In this document: one piece after another, positions 25,762 through 34,227 of the stretch
Position numbering within the stretch: position 1 is the first letter of the stretch
Layout: each line of letters opens with the position of its first letter
Translations under genes and position numbers: made by a program
Assembly (NCBI GenBank): GCA_942490995.1
Contig: CALOBG010000051.1
Location: 124,001-188,000, forward strand
Direction of reading: 5' to 3'
Length of the DNA: 64,000 nt
Origin: UBA981 sp942490995
Lineage (GTDB): Bacteria; Pseudomonadota; Gammaproteobacteria; Ga0077536
The notes under the pieces: generated by a model
Database searches by the model: none
What the model was told of the DNA's origin: nothing
Seen by the model: the letters and a program-made list of their open reading frames with translations, nothing else

Positions 25762-26811
25762 CTACTCGCTCGCGGTAAGGCGCGCGTAAAGTTGGAGGTA
25801 CTGGTCGACCACGGCCTGTTCGCTGTATTTCGACTTGAAGCTGGCGAGTGCCGCGGCGGCGCGCGCCAGCCGATCGGGCGCGCCCAGCGCCGCCTCAATC
25901 GCCGCGGCAAGCTCGATGGGGTCGCTGGCGTCGGTCAGGAAACCGCACGCCGCGTTGACGATCTCGGCCGGACCCTGGGTGCGCGTGGCCAACACCGGCA
26001 CGCCGCTGGCCATTGCCTCGAGTACAACGATGCCGAAAGGTTCGTCGCGCGATGGCAGCACAAACAGATCGGCGCCACGCAGGAACGCGCCAACGTCATC
26101 GACCCAACCCGGCATTCTGACGCTCGCCTCCAGGCCGAGTGCGCGCAGCTGTCTGCGCAGGGCTTTGCGCTGTGGTCCGTCGCCGGCCAGTTCGGTCACA
26201 ACATCCAGCCCGCGCTTGCGCAGCAGCGCAATGGCCTCGAGCAGCATGTCGAAACCTTTTTTCTGTACCAACCGACCGATAGCTTTGATCCGATAAGGCG
26301 GCGCCGCGGCCCGCGCGGTGATCGCATCGACCGGGTTGATAGCGCTGAAATTCGGGATCTGCTCGAGGCTCGCCGCTGCCACGCCGCCGTCGATCAGATA
26401 ACGCAGCTGTGCCGTGGTGGTGGGCACCAGACAATCGATGTGCTGGTAATACTTGAGGTTGACGAGGTTATGGGTTTTGGCCACGGTCGTGATCGCAAGA
26501 TTGCGTGCCGCGCGACCACCGAGGTGGGCGGCGCGGGCGAGGTGGGCGTGCGCCAGCCGTGGCTGAAAGCGTTCGAGTTCGCGGCGCATATGTCGCTCGG
26601 CGAGTCGATCCCAGCTTCCGTAGCAGCGGATCCCGATACATTCGATACCCGGTTTATCGCGCAGCATGTTGATCGCCGCGCCCCGTTCATCACCGATGGC
26701 GAGCACGCTATGGCCGCGTGCGGCAAGCGCGGCGCTGAGATCGACGAACGAACGTTCCGCGCCGCCGAAAGCACGGGCCAGCATGATCTGGGCAATACGC
26801 ATAGGCTTCAT
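25762..26811 (-). CDS. GT4-family glycosyltransferase
   Basis: A 349-residue GT4 enzyme. The N-terminal loop MLARAFGGAERSFVDLSAAL binds the acceptor side; the C-terminal donor domain has AIGRLVQKKGFDMLLEAIAL, LAGDGPQRKALR and PSRDEPFGIVVLEAMASGVP with the paired glutamates. It is the last gene of the minus-strand group that begins with mnmE, and overlaps the GT9 gene by four bases. A role in lipopolysaccharide core assembly is likely from the neighbours. Confidence 0.9.
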   Translation of the reverse strand: MKPMRIAQIMLARAFGGAERSFVDLSAALAARGHSVLAIGDERGAAINMLRDKPGIECIGIRCYGSWDRLAERHMRRELERFQPRLAHAHLARAAHLGGRAARNLAITTVAKTHNLVNLKYYQHIDCLVPTTTAQLRYLIDGGVAAASLEQIPNFSAINPVDAITARAAAPPYRIKAIGRLVQKKGFDMLLEAIALLRKRGLDVVTELAGDGPQRKALRRQLRALGLEASVRMPGWVDDVGAFLRGADLFVLPSRDEPFGIVVLEAMASGVPVLATRTQGPAEIVNAACGFLTDASDPIELAAAIEAALGAPDRLARAAAALASFKSKYSEQAVVDQYLQLYARLTASE

Positions 26812-27737
26812 GACGCGCTCAACAGCGCTTCGAGCGCGCTCGCGACGTTCGTGACGCTGAGTTCCTCGAGGTTTTCGTGCGGCGCCTGGACGACCTCAAC
26901 GCACGTTCCCCAGGGTCGATAACGCGCCGCATCGCCAGGCCCGAACACGGTCAGGCACGGCACGTTCAGCGCCGCGGCAATATGGCCGAGTCCGGAGTCG
27001 TTACCCACAAATGCGCTGGCGCGCGCGATGGCCGCTGCCGCGGTGATCAGATCGGTACGGTCGCTCAGATCGGCCACCGGCAGGGCGAGGCCCTCGAACG
27101 TCAGGGGCGCGGCGAGATCGTTGCGTCCACCGACCACGATCGCGCCGTCAAAAGCCTGCGCCTGGGTTTCCAGCAGTGCCCGGTAGCGCGTCGCCGGCCA
27201 GCGCTTGCCCGGCCAGTTCGCGCCGGGCGCGATCGCCAGCCAGCGCCAACCGGGCAGGTCACTCAACAGTTCGGCGGCCGCGTCGCGCGCGCGCTGGTCG
27301 AGATGAACGCGGCAGGGCGGCGGCGCGACGTTTCCGAGCAGCGGCTGGAGGGCACGGAAGTGGGCCTCGACAGCGTGCAGGCCGACAGCGCGGCGGCGCG
27401 GCTTGGGCAGTCGGCGTTCGGCACGCAGCAGGTAGGGCATGACATCGGTGCGCAAATCCACCGCCAGCTGGTAGGTTTGTTGTCTGAGCGCGCGCAGCAG
27501 TTGCCACTGGGCGCGCCAGCCGGCGCGCTTGTCGCGATGATAAACGTGACCGAGCTGCGGCAGCGCGCGCAACAGGACGGAGGATCGTCGGTCAGCGACG
27601 ACGTCGATCGTCGCTGTCGGGTAATGTGCGCGCAGGGCTTCAAGTACCGGCGTGGTCATGACCAGGTCACCGACGTTACTGAGGGTGATGACGAGAATGC
27701 GTTGTGCGGGCACAGCGCCGGCCATGCGCGCATTCAT
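26808..27737 (-). CDS. GT9-family glycosyltransferase, heptosyltransferase-like
   Basis: A 309-residue GT9 protein. RILVITLSNVGDLVMTTPVLEAL, LAVDLRTDVMPYLL, the phosphate-binding IAPGANWPGKRWP, VVGGRNDLA and FVGNDSGLGHIAAALNVPCLTVFGPGD are all present. Together with the gene at 24538 it probably builds the inner core of lipopolysaccharide. It overlaps mnmE at one end and the GT4 gene at the other, each by four bases, so these genes form one translational unit. Confidence 0.87.
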   Translation of the reverse strand: MNARMAGAVPAQRILVITLSNVGDLVMTTPVLEALRAHYPTATIDVVADRRSSVLLRALPQLGHVYHRDKRAGWRAQWQLLRALRQQTYQLAVDLRTDVMPYLLRAERRLPKPRRRAVGLHAVEAHFRALQPLLGNVAPPPCRVHLDQRARDAAAELLSDLPGWRWLAIAPGANWPGKRWPATRYRALLETQAQAFDGAIVVGGRNDLAAPLTFEGLALPVADLSDRTDLITAAAAIARASAFVGNDSGLGHIAAALNVPCLTVFGPGDAARYRPWGTCVEVVQAPHENLEELSVTNVASALEALLSAS

Positions 27738-29089
27738 TTGCCGATACAGAAACGCGCAAAAATATCACCGAGCAGATCCTCGCTGCTGTAGCGCGCGCTG
27801 ATGGTTTCAAGCGCGGTGGTGGCGTCGCGATAATGTTCGGCGACGAGTTCGGGGGTTTCGGCGAGGTGCGCGACGTCGATCGTAGCGAGGGCATTCTCGG
27901 CCCGTGCCAGCGCATCGAGCTGACGGGCGTGCGCGGTAAATTCGTTTTCGCCGTCGTCGCTCACGCCGAGCGCACAGGCGATGGCCGCACTCAGTTCATC
28001 GAGCCCGGCGCCGGTAAGCGCGGAGACAAACACATGCACGGTGTCGGTACCATGCTCGCCGCGCCGCCCGGCGGCGTCGCCGCTCAGGTCAATTTTGTTG
28101 TGCACTACGATCGGCGTCACATCGGCCGGCACCTGCGCGCAGAGGTCACGCCACGCTTCGATGGCATCGACGTGGCCAGCTTGATCGGTGACGAGCAGGA
28201 CGAGATCGGCACGCTCGAGCGCGCGCCTGGCGCGCGCCATGCCGGCGTTCTCGATCGGGTCGACGCTGTCGCGCAGTCCGGCGGTGTCGATCAGGCGCAG
28301 CGGAATGCCTGCGATCACAACGTCGGTCTCGACGGTGTCCCGGGTTGTGCCCGGCTGCGGCGATACGATCGCGCGATCGTCATCGGCGAGCCGGTTCAAT
28401 AGCGACGACTTGCCGACATTGGGCGCGCCGACGATGGCGATGTTCGCGCCCTCGCTGAGACGCGCGCCCTGGCGCGCTCGGGCGATGACGGCGCTGAGCG
28501 CCTGACGTGCAGATGCCAGGGCGTGCCGTTGTTGGTCGACCAGCGCAAGGGCATGTAGTTCGTCGGCAAAATCGATACTCGCTTCAAGGTCGGCACGGGC
28601 CCGTTGAATATGCGCGATGACGTCATCGACAGCCGTGGCGAAAGCACCACGCAGGGTGCGCATCGCCGAGCGGGCCGCGCGTACGCTTTGACTCGCGATC
28701 AGATCCGCGACCGCCTCGGCCTGACTGAGGTCCAGTTTGCCGTTACGAAATGCGCGCTCGGTAAACTCGCCCGCGCGTGCCGGTCGTGCGCCCAGCGCAC
28801 AGGCGCGGCGCAGGATCTGCTGAAGCACGATGGGATTACCGTGGCCCTGCAGTTCGGCGATGTCGTCGCCGCTGTAGGAATGCGGTGCGGGAAAATACAG
28901 GGCCACGCCGCTATCGATTATCGCGCCGTCGAGGTCATGGAACTCAGCGTAGGCAGCGTGCCTTGGCGACGGGCTGCGGCCGGTGATGGCGGCGAGGATC
29001 TCGCGTGCGGCCGGTCCGGCAACGCGAACGATGCCGATGCCGCCACGACCGGGCGGTGATGACACGGCAACTATCGTATCGCTGACCAT
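27734..29089 (-). CDS. mnmE: tRNA modification GTPase MnmE
   Basis: MnmE, with MnmG, installs the carboxymethylaminomethyl group on the wobble uridine of several tRNAs. The 451-residue protein has the N-terminal folate-binding domain (TIVAVSSPPGRGGIGIVRVAG; GEFTERAFRNGKLDLSQAEA), a G domain inserted in a helical domain with IVGAPNVGKSSLLN, TTRDTVET, DTAGLRDS and HNKIDL, and the C-terminal FCIGK motif with its essential Cys. It follows yidC by 41 bases in the conserved rpmH-rnpA-yidC-mnmE order. Confidence 0.97.
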   Translation of the reverse strand: MVSDTIVAVSSPPGRGGIGIVRVAGPAAREILAAITGRSPSPRHAAYAEFHDLDGAIIDSGVALYFPAPHSYSGDDIAELQGHGNPIVLQQILRRACALGARPARAGEFTERAFRNGKLDLSQAEAVADLIASQSVRAARSAMRTLRGAFATAVDDVIAHIQRARADLEASIDFADELHALALVDQQRHALASARQALSAVIARARQGARLSEGANIAIVGAPNVGKSSLLNRLADDDRAIVSPQPGTTRDTVETDVVIAGIPLRLIDTAGLRDSVDPIENAGMARARRALERADLVLLVTDQAGHVDAIEAWRDLCAQVPADVTPIVVHNKIDLSGDAAGRRGEHGTDTVHVFVSALTGAGLDELSAAIACALGVSDDGENEFTAHARQLDALARAENALATIDVAHLAETPELVAEHYRDATTALETISARYSSEDLLGDIFARFCIGK

Positions 29090-29130
29090 GTGCGATTGCG
29101 CCCGGAGTCGGTCGGACTCAGGCGCGAGCG

Positions 29131-30798
29131 TCAGCCTTCGGCATTTTCAATAGCACGGGTGATCTGCCACTGCTGGGCGATGGAAAGAATATTGTTGACC
29201 AGCCAGTAGAGCACCAGACCGGAGGGGAAAAACGCAAAGAACACGGTAAACACGAACGGCAGGATCTGCATGACCTTGGCCTGCGTCGGGTCGAGCGGGG
29301 CCGGGTTGAGTTTCTGCTGGCCCCACATGCTGATGCCCATCAACAGCGGCAGCACGAAATAGGGATCGCGGGTCGAGAGGTCGTTGAGCCACAGGATGAA
29401 CGGCGCCTGGCGCATCTCCACGCTTTCCAGCAGCACCCAGTACAGCGCGATAAATACCGGGATCTGCACCAGGATCGGCAGGCAGCCGCCGAGCGGATTG
29501 ATTTTTTCATCCTTGTACAGCTGCATCATGGCCTGATTGAGCTGGGCACGATCGTCGGCATAGCGATCGCGCAGTGCGAGCATGCGCGGTTGCACTTTGC
29601 GCATGTTCGCCATCGAGCGATAACCTGCTGCCGAGAGCGGGAAAAAAATCAGCTTCAGCAGGACCGTCAACAGGATGATCGCCCAGCCCCAGTTGCCGGT
29701 CAGGTCGTGGATAAAACGCAGCACCATGAACAACGGTTTGGCGATAAACCACAGCACGCCGTAATCAACCGCGAGTTCGAGGCCGGGCGCAACCTTGCCG
29801 AGACGGTCATGGCGCTTGGGGCCGATGAAGATGGTGCTGGTGAACGTATGGCTGCGTCCACCGAGCACCTCGGCGGCCGGGCTCAGGAAGCCAACCAGGT
29901 AGACGTGGTTTTCCAGGACCTTGGAGTAATACTGCGAAACCTGCGTCGGTGGGGGCACCAGGGCGGCAACAAAATAGTGCTGCAGGATCCCGATCCAGCT
30001 ATCCGCCGCGCTGGCTGCGATGGCCTGCTCTTCGAGATCATCGAAGTCGAATTTTTCGAAGCGTTTTTCCGGGATCGATAGTGCCGCGCCGGTATAGGTG
30101 TAGACCATGCCCTGGCGCGAAGATTCTTCGTTGCGCTTGAGCTGTTCATATTGATGAATGCGCAACGGTGCAGCGGTGCCGTTCGTGATCTCGTACTCGA
30201 CGGTGATGGTGTAACGGTCGCGCTTGAAGCGATAACGTTTTTCGACCTCGATGCCGTCGTCGCTGCGCCAGCTTAAGGGTACGACGAGTTCGTCGGCGCC
30301 CGGCGCCATGGTGTAGCTGGTCGACTCGGCGTGATAGGTACTGTGATGATTGGGCAGGGCGCCCTGGCCGGCGAGACCGCCCTGGTAGACAAACACCTGG
30401 GGCGGGTGTTCACCGAGCAGTTCGACCGACACTTCCGGGACCTTGGGGTCGACCGGATAATCGCGCAGCGCGGCGCGCACCAGGTTGCCACCGGTGGTGG
30501 ACAGTGTGATGTCGAACAGATCGGTACGCACGTCTATGACGTGTGCGGTACCCGCGGGATCGCTTGGCGCTTCCGATGGCGGGCCGGTAACTGCAGGTAC
30601 CGCCGGAGTTAAGGTTTCGTTCGCCGCGGCCACGGGTAAATCGGGGCTGTCATCGCTGCGCGGCAACTCGGGCGCATCGACGGTTGGTTCAACGGCCACC
30701 GGCGCGGGCGCGGAGCCGTAATCGGCATCCCAGGCCTGCCACAGCAGCAGGCCAAGAAAGGACAAGGTGGCGACCAGGAACAGGCGGATGTTATCCAT
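29131..30798 (-). CDS. yidC: Membrane protein insertase YidC
   Basis: YidC inserts proteins into the inner membrane alone or with SecYEG. The 555-residue protein has the N-terminal membrane helix (IRLFLVATLSFLGLLLWQAW), a variable Pro/Ala-rich linker, the periplasmic P1 domain (about 70-330) and the C-terminal insertase core with NWGWAIILLTVLLKLIFFPL, the QPRM..LR..Y cytoplasmic loop and PVFIALYWVLLESVEMR. Its ATG overlaps the rnpA stop (TGATG), leaving no room for yidD, which sits between them in many relatives. Confidence 0.97.
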   Translation of the reverse strand: MDNIRLFLVATLSFLGLLLWQAWDADYGSAPAPVAVEPTVDAPELPRSDDSPDLPVAAANETLTPAVPAVTGPPSEAPSDPAGTAHVIDVRTDLFDITLSTTGGNLVRAALRDYPVDPKVPEVSVELLGEHPPQVFVYQGGLAGQGALPNHHSTYHAESTSYTMAPGADELVVPLSWRSDDGIEVEKRYRFKRDRYTITVEYEITNGTAAPLRIHQYEQLKRNEESSRQGMVYTYTGAALSIPEKRFEKFDFDDLEEQAIAASAADSWIGILQHYFVAALVPPPTQVSQYYSKVLENHVYLVGFLSPAAEVLGGRSHTFTSTIFIGPKRHDRLGKVAPGLELAVDYGVLWFIAKPLFMVLRFIHDLTGNWGWAIILLTVLLKLIFFPLSAAGYRSMANMRKVQPRMLALRDRYADDRAQLNQAMMQLYKDEKINPLGGCLPILVQIPVFIALYWVLLESVEMRQAPFILWLNDLSTRDPYFVLPLLMGISMWGQQKLNPAPLDPTQAKVMQILPFVFTVFFAFFPSGLVLYWLVNNILSIAQQWQITRAIENAEG

Positions 30799-31214
30799 CA
30801 GGCCGGGTCCGGTGACGAGCGCTGCGTCGATGAGTACGCCGATTCCTGGCGAGCACGGGTCAAGGCCGCCCGTACCGTCATGGCGAGTTCTGCGCGGGTA
30901 TTTTTTGCGGCCGGCGGGCGGGCATTGAAAACAATGTCCATGGCGGGCAGAGCGGCGGCTTCGCGGCGAAAACAGTCACGAATGATACGTTTGATGGTGT
31001 TGCGTTCGTGGGCTTTCAAGGACACGCGGCGTCCGACAGCGATGCCGAGGCGGGCATGCCGGCAGGGGCTGGCGGCCAGGTACACCGTGAACGCGCCTTG
31101 ATTAAAGCGCTTGCCTACGCGCATCGTATGAATGAACTCGGATCCGCGCAGTATGCGCTGCGCGCGCCGGAAGCGGTGGCCGCTCGACGGGGCACCGCCC
31201 TCGGGTGAATTAAT
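30798..31214 (-). CDS. rnpA: Ribonuclease P protein component, start codon unusual
   Basis: RnpA is the protein cofactor of RNase P, which matures tRNA 5' ends. HRFRRAQRILRGSEF, YLAASPCRHARLGIAVGRRV and the RNR-type signature KAHERNTIKRIIRDCFR are clear. The conserved N-terminal part starts before the first ATG (31124), and there is no ATG, GTG or TTG in frame between it and the rpmH stop. The coordinates given assume an ATT at 31214 that overlaps the rpmH TAA by one base, giving 138 residues. If only the ATG at 31124 is used, the product has 108 residues and loses the first helix. Confidence 0.85.
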   Translation of the reverse strand: MNSPEGGAPSSGHRFRRAQRILRGSEFIHTMRVGKRFNQGAFTVYLAASPCRHARLGIAVGRRVSLKAHERNTIKRIIRDCFRREAAALPAMDIVFNARPPAAKNTRAELAMTVRAALTRARQESAYSSTQRSSPDPA

Positions 31215-31351
31215 TACTGTGCCGCGAGCCGGGCACGGCCGCGGGCGCGTCGTGCCTTGATAACGCGTTGGCCACCTTTGGTTTTCATCCGTGCGCGGAA
31301 TCCGTGTTTGCGGGCGCGCTTCAGTCGCCCGGGTTGGAATGTCTGTTTCAT
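31214..31351 (-). CDS. rpmH: 50S ribosomal protein L34
   Basis: A 45-residue, strongly basic protein beginning MKQTFQPGRLKRARKHGFRA and continuing RMKTKGGQRVIKARRARGR, which is an unmistakable L34. It sits in the large subunit near the exit tunnel region of 23S rRNA. It is the first gene of the minus-strand rpmH-rnpA-yidC-mnmE group and is divergent from dnaA, with about 205 bases between them that hold both promoters and one DnaA box. Confidence 0.98.
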   Translation of the reverse strand: MKQTFQPGRLKRARKHGFRARMKTKGGQRVIKARRARGRARLAAQ

Positions 31352-31481
31352 GGTTCAAAAGGTGCTCGGTTGGACTGGCATGGACGCGGTCTGGCGGCGC
31401 CCCGAAAAAGGGCCGCGATAGTAGGCTGGCTTGAGGAAAAAAGTCAATCATTTCAGCTCGGTATTGGGCCGCCGGCGCCCT

Positions 31482-31490
31482 TGTGGATAA
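31482..31490 (-). promoter_or_regulatory. DnaA box upstream of dnaA
   Basis: A perfect TTATCCACA on the minus strand, 67 bases before the dnaA start, in the rpmH-dnaA spacer. Such a box can serve autoregulation of dnaA or belong to the origin region. Confidence 0.7.
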
Positions 31491-31556
31491 GTTCAGGGAT
31501 CGCGTATACACTCGCCCCGACCGTCCCTCCCATCGAAAATAAAGAAGACGCCCGCG

Positions 31557-32906
31557 GTGCAGACCTCTATTTGGCAGCAGTGTTTGGTGCAGCTCGAGCG
31601 AGAACTCTCGGCGCAGCAATACAACACCTGGATCCGGCCGCTGCAGGCCGTGGAAGAGGACAATGGGCTTGAGATCCTGGCGCCGAACCGTTTTGTGCTG
31701 GACTGGATCCGGGATAAGTACAGTGAACGCATTCAGGTGATCCTGAACGATATCGCGCCGACCAACGGCATTGTCTTGAGCATCGGGGTCGGCTCGCGAA
31801 ACCAGCGCGACGAGATGCCGGTTGTAACGACACCGAGATCTGCCGTACAGACCGCGCCGCAGGCGGCGGAAGCGGGCGGCCAGCGCGGCAGCGGACTGAA
31901 AGCGGATTTTACCTTCGAGTCGTTCGTGGAAGGTAAATCAAACCAGCTCGCCCGCGCGGCTTCCTTCCAGGTCGCTGAAAACCCGGGAAAAGCCTATAAC
32001 CCGCTGTTTATCTGTGGTGGTGTCGGCCTGGGCAAAACCCATCTGATGCATGCGGTGGGCAATCTGATCGGTGACAGCCGCAAGGGTGCCAAGGTGGTAT
32101 ACCTGCATTCCGAACGTTTTGTCGCTGACATGGTGAAAGCGCTGCAACATAACGTCATCACGGATTTCAAACGTTATTACCGCTCGGTCGACGCGCTGCT
32201 CATCGACGATATCCAGTTTTTTGCTGGCAAAGAGCGCTCTCAGGAAGAATTTTTCCATACTTTCAATGCGTTACTTGAAGGCCAGCAGCAAATCGTGCTG
32301 ACCTGCGACCGCTATCCCAAGGAGGTTTCGGGGGTCGAGGAACGGCTCAAATCGCGCTTCGGCTGGGGTTTGACGATCGCTATCGAACCACCCGAACTCG
32401 AAACACGGGTCGCGATCCTGATGCGTAAAGCCCACCAGGGTGGCATAGACCTGCCCCATGAGGTCGCCTTTTTTATCGGCAAGCGCTTTCGTTCCAACGT
32501 TCGCGAACTCGAAGGCGCTTTGCACCGGGTGATAGCAAACGCTCACTTTACCGGCAATCCGATCACGCTGGAGTTCGCCAAGGAAGCGTTGCGCGATCTG
32601 CTGGCTTTGCAGGATCGGCTGATCACCATGGACAGCATTCAGAAAACCGTTGCCGAGTATTACAAGATCCGGGTCGCGGATCTGTTGTCGAAACGCCGCA
32701 ATCGCTCGATCGCCCGGCCCCGCCAGGTCGCCATGGCCTTGTCCAAGGATTTAACCAACCACAGCCTGCCTGAAATCGGCGACGCCTTTGGCGGGCGCGA
32801 TCATACGACCGTGATCCACGCCTGCAGGAAAATCGCGGAACTGAAGGCCAGTGACAGCCGCATACTGGAAGACTACACCAATCTGGAAAGGATACTCACA
32901 ACCTGA
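31557..32906 (+). CDS. dnaA: Chromosomal replication initiator DnaA
   Basis: DnaA binds origin boxes and opens the duplex. The 449-residue protein starts at a GTG and has domain I (QTSIWQQCLVQLERELSAQQ, about 1-80), a short linker, the AAA+ domain III (Walker A GGVGLGKTHLM, Walker B DALLIDDIQFFAG, arginine-finger region) and the DNA-binding domain IV with IARPRQVAMALSKDLTNHS and GGRDHTTVIHACRKI. It is followed by the probable origin, then dnaN, recF and gyrB. Confidence 0.98.
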   Translation: MQTSIWQQCLVQLERELSAQQYNTWIRPLQAVEEDNGLEILAPNRFVLDWIRDKYSERIQVILNDIAPTNGIVLSIGVGSRNQRDEMPVVTTPRSAVQTAPQAAEAGGQRGSGLKADFTFESFVEGKSNQLARAASFQVAENPGKAYNPLFICGGVGLGKTHLMHAVGNLIGDSRKGAKVVYLHSERFVADMVKALQHNVITDFKRYYRSVDALLIDDIQFFAGKERSQEEFFHTFNALLEGQQQIVLTCDRYPKEVSGVEERLKSRFGWGLTIAIEPPELETRVAILMRKAHQGGIDLPHEVAFFIGKRFRSNVRELEGALHRVIANAHFTGNPITLEFAKEALRDLLALQDRLITMDSIQKTVAEYYKIRVADLLSKRRNRSIARPRQVAMALSKDLTNHSLPEIGDAFGGRDHTTVIHACRKIAELKASDSRILEDYTNLERILTT

Positions 32907-33084
32907 GAGTGAACGTGAGATAAACCTGTGGATAAAAAAGCACGTCATGTTCAGGGAATTTCATGCGCAGCTTATCCACAGCACACACTACCTTGAGCGG
33001 TCAAAAATAGAACAATAAGATTTTGATTTTACTCGAAAATTTAGTTATACCCGTAAAAACGGCGACTAATAATAGATATAAACA
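32907..33084. other. oriC: Probable replication origin between dnaA and dnaN
   Basis: The spacer carries two perfect DnaA boxes in opposite orientation (32927-32935 minus, 32972-32980 plus) and then about 80 bases of unusually A+T-rich DNA (33001-33084), unlike anything else in this GC-rich window. A box plus a melting-prone stretch beside dnaA is how many bacterial origins look. Another box lies at 31482, in the rpmH-dnaA spacer, so the origin could be split or lie there instead. Only two boxes is few for a full oriC. Confidence 0.6.
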
Positions 33085-34185
33085 ATGAAGATCAAATTAC
33101 CAAGAGAAATATTATTACCGGTGCTCCAGGCAGCGAATAATGTCGTCGAACGGCGTCAGACCCTGCCGATCCTGAGTAATCTGTTGTTTCAGGTTGAAGG
33201 GTCATCGGTACAGGTGACCGCAACCGATATGGAAGTTGAATTGCTGTGTGAGTTCGAAACGGAACCGGGCACAGACGGCGCCTTGGCTTTACCGGCACGG
33301 AAAATTTTCGATATCTGCCGAGCCTTGCCGGCCGAAGCCGAACTGTCGATCGAGGGCAGTGGCGCGAAAACCAAGATTGCATCGGGCCGTAGTCGTTTTT
33401 CCCTGGCCAGCATGAAAGCCGACGAGTTTCCTTCCATTGGTAGTTTCGAGGTGGGGTTAACGTTTGAGATAGAAACCGAGACACTGACCGATCTGCTCGA
33501 GAGTACCCATTTTGCAATGGCGCACCAGGACGTCCGGTATTACCTCAACGGCCTGTTGCTGGAAATGGATAATGACCGCATTCGCGCGGTAGCGACGGAC
33601 GGACATCGCCTGGCGCTAACTGATAAAACCATAGAGCTGTCGGTAGACGCACCGTGTCAGTACATTCTGCCGCGAAAAGGAGTTCTGGAAATTTCGCGAC
33701 TCCTGAACGGGGCGGAAGATCGGGTGACGGTCACGATCGGTGATAACCACCTGCGCGTCGCAACCGGCAAGCAGTCGCTGACGACGAAGCTGGTCGATGG
33801 CCGCTTCCCGGATTACGAGCGGGTTATACCGCGTGAAAGTGAAACACCTATCCTGGCCGATCGAGAGACTCTGCGGGCCGGACTCAGCCGCGCGTCGATC
33901 CTGTCGAACGAGAAGTTTCGCGGCATTCGATTAATCCTGAAGAAAAACCTGCTTACGGCCGTTGCGCACAACCCGGAGCAGGAAGAGGCCGAGGAGGAAA
34001 TCGAGATCGATTATGCCGGGGATACGATCGAAGTCGGTTTTAACGTGTCCTATCTACTCGATGTGCTCGGCGTCATGCGGTCGGATACCGTGCGTGTTGA
34101 TCTGATCGACGGCAACAGCAGTTGTCTCATGCGTTCGCCGAGCGATGAAAGCTCGCGCTACGTCGTAATGCCGATGCGTCTGTAA
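33085..34185 (+). CDS. dnaN: DNA polymerase III sliding clamp (beta subunit)
   Basis: DnaN is the ring clamp that holds polymerases on DNA. The 366-residue protein is the standard length with three clamp folds. MKIKLPREILLPVLQAANNV, RRQTLPILSNLLF, the LVDGRFPDYERVIPRE segment, NEKFRGIRL and the C-terminal end SSRYVVMPMRL are typical. It lies between the probable origin and recF. Confidence 0.98.
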   Translation: MKIKLPREILLPVLQAANNVVERRQTLPILSNLLFQVEGSSVQVTATDMEVELLCEFETEPGTDGALALPARKIFDICRALPAEAELSIEGSGAKTKIASGRSRFSLASMKADEFPSIGSFEVGLTFEIETETLTDLLESTHFAMAHQDVRYYLNGLLLEMDNDRIRAVATDGHRLALTDKTIELSVDAPCQYILPRKGVLEISRLLNGAEDRVTVTIGDNHLRVATGKQSLTTKLVDGRFPDYERVIPRESETPILADRETLRAGLSRASILSNEKFRGIRLILKKNLLTAVAHNPEQEEAEEEIEIDYAGDTIEVGFNVSYLLDVLGVMRSDTVRVDLIDGNSSCLMRSPSDESSRYVVMPMRL

Positions 34186-34227
34186 TGATCGGTCGGATTC
34201 GTTCCTAAGCGGTCCTTACGCGTTCGA

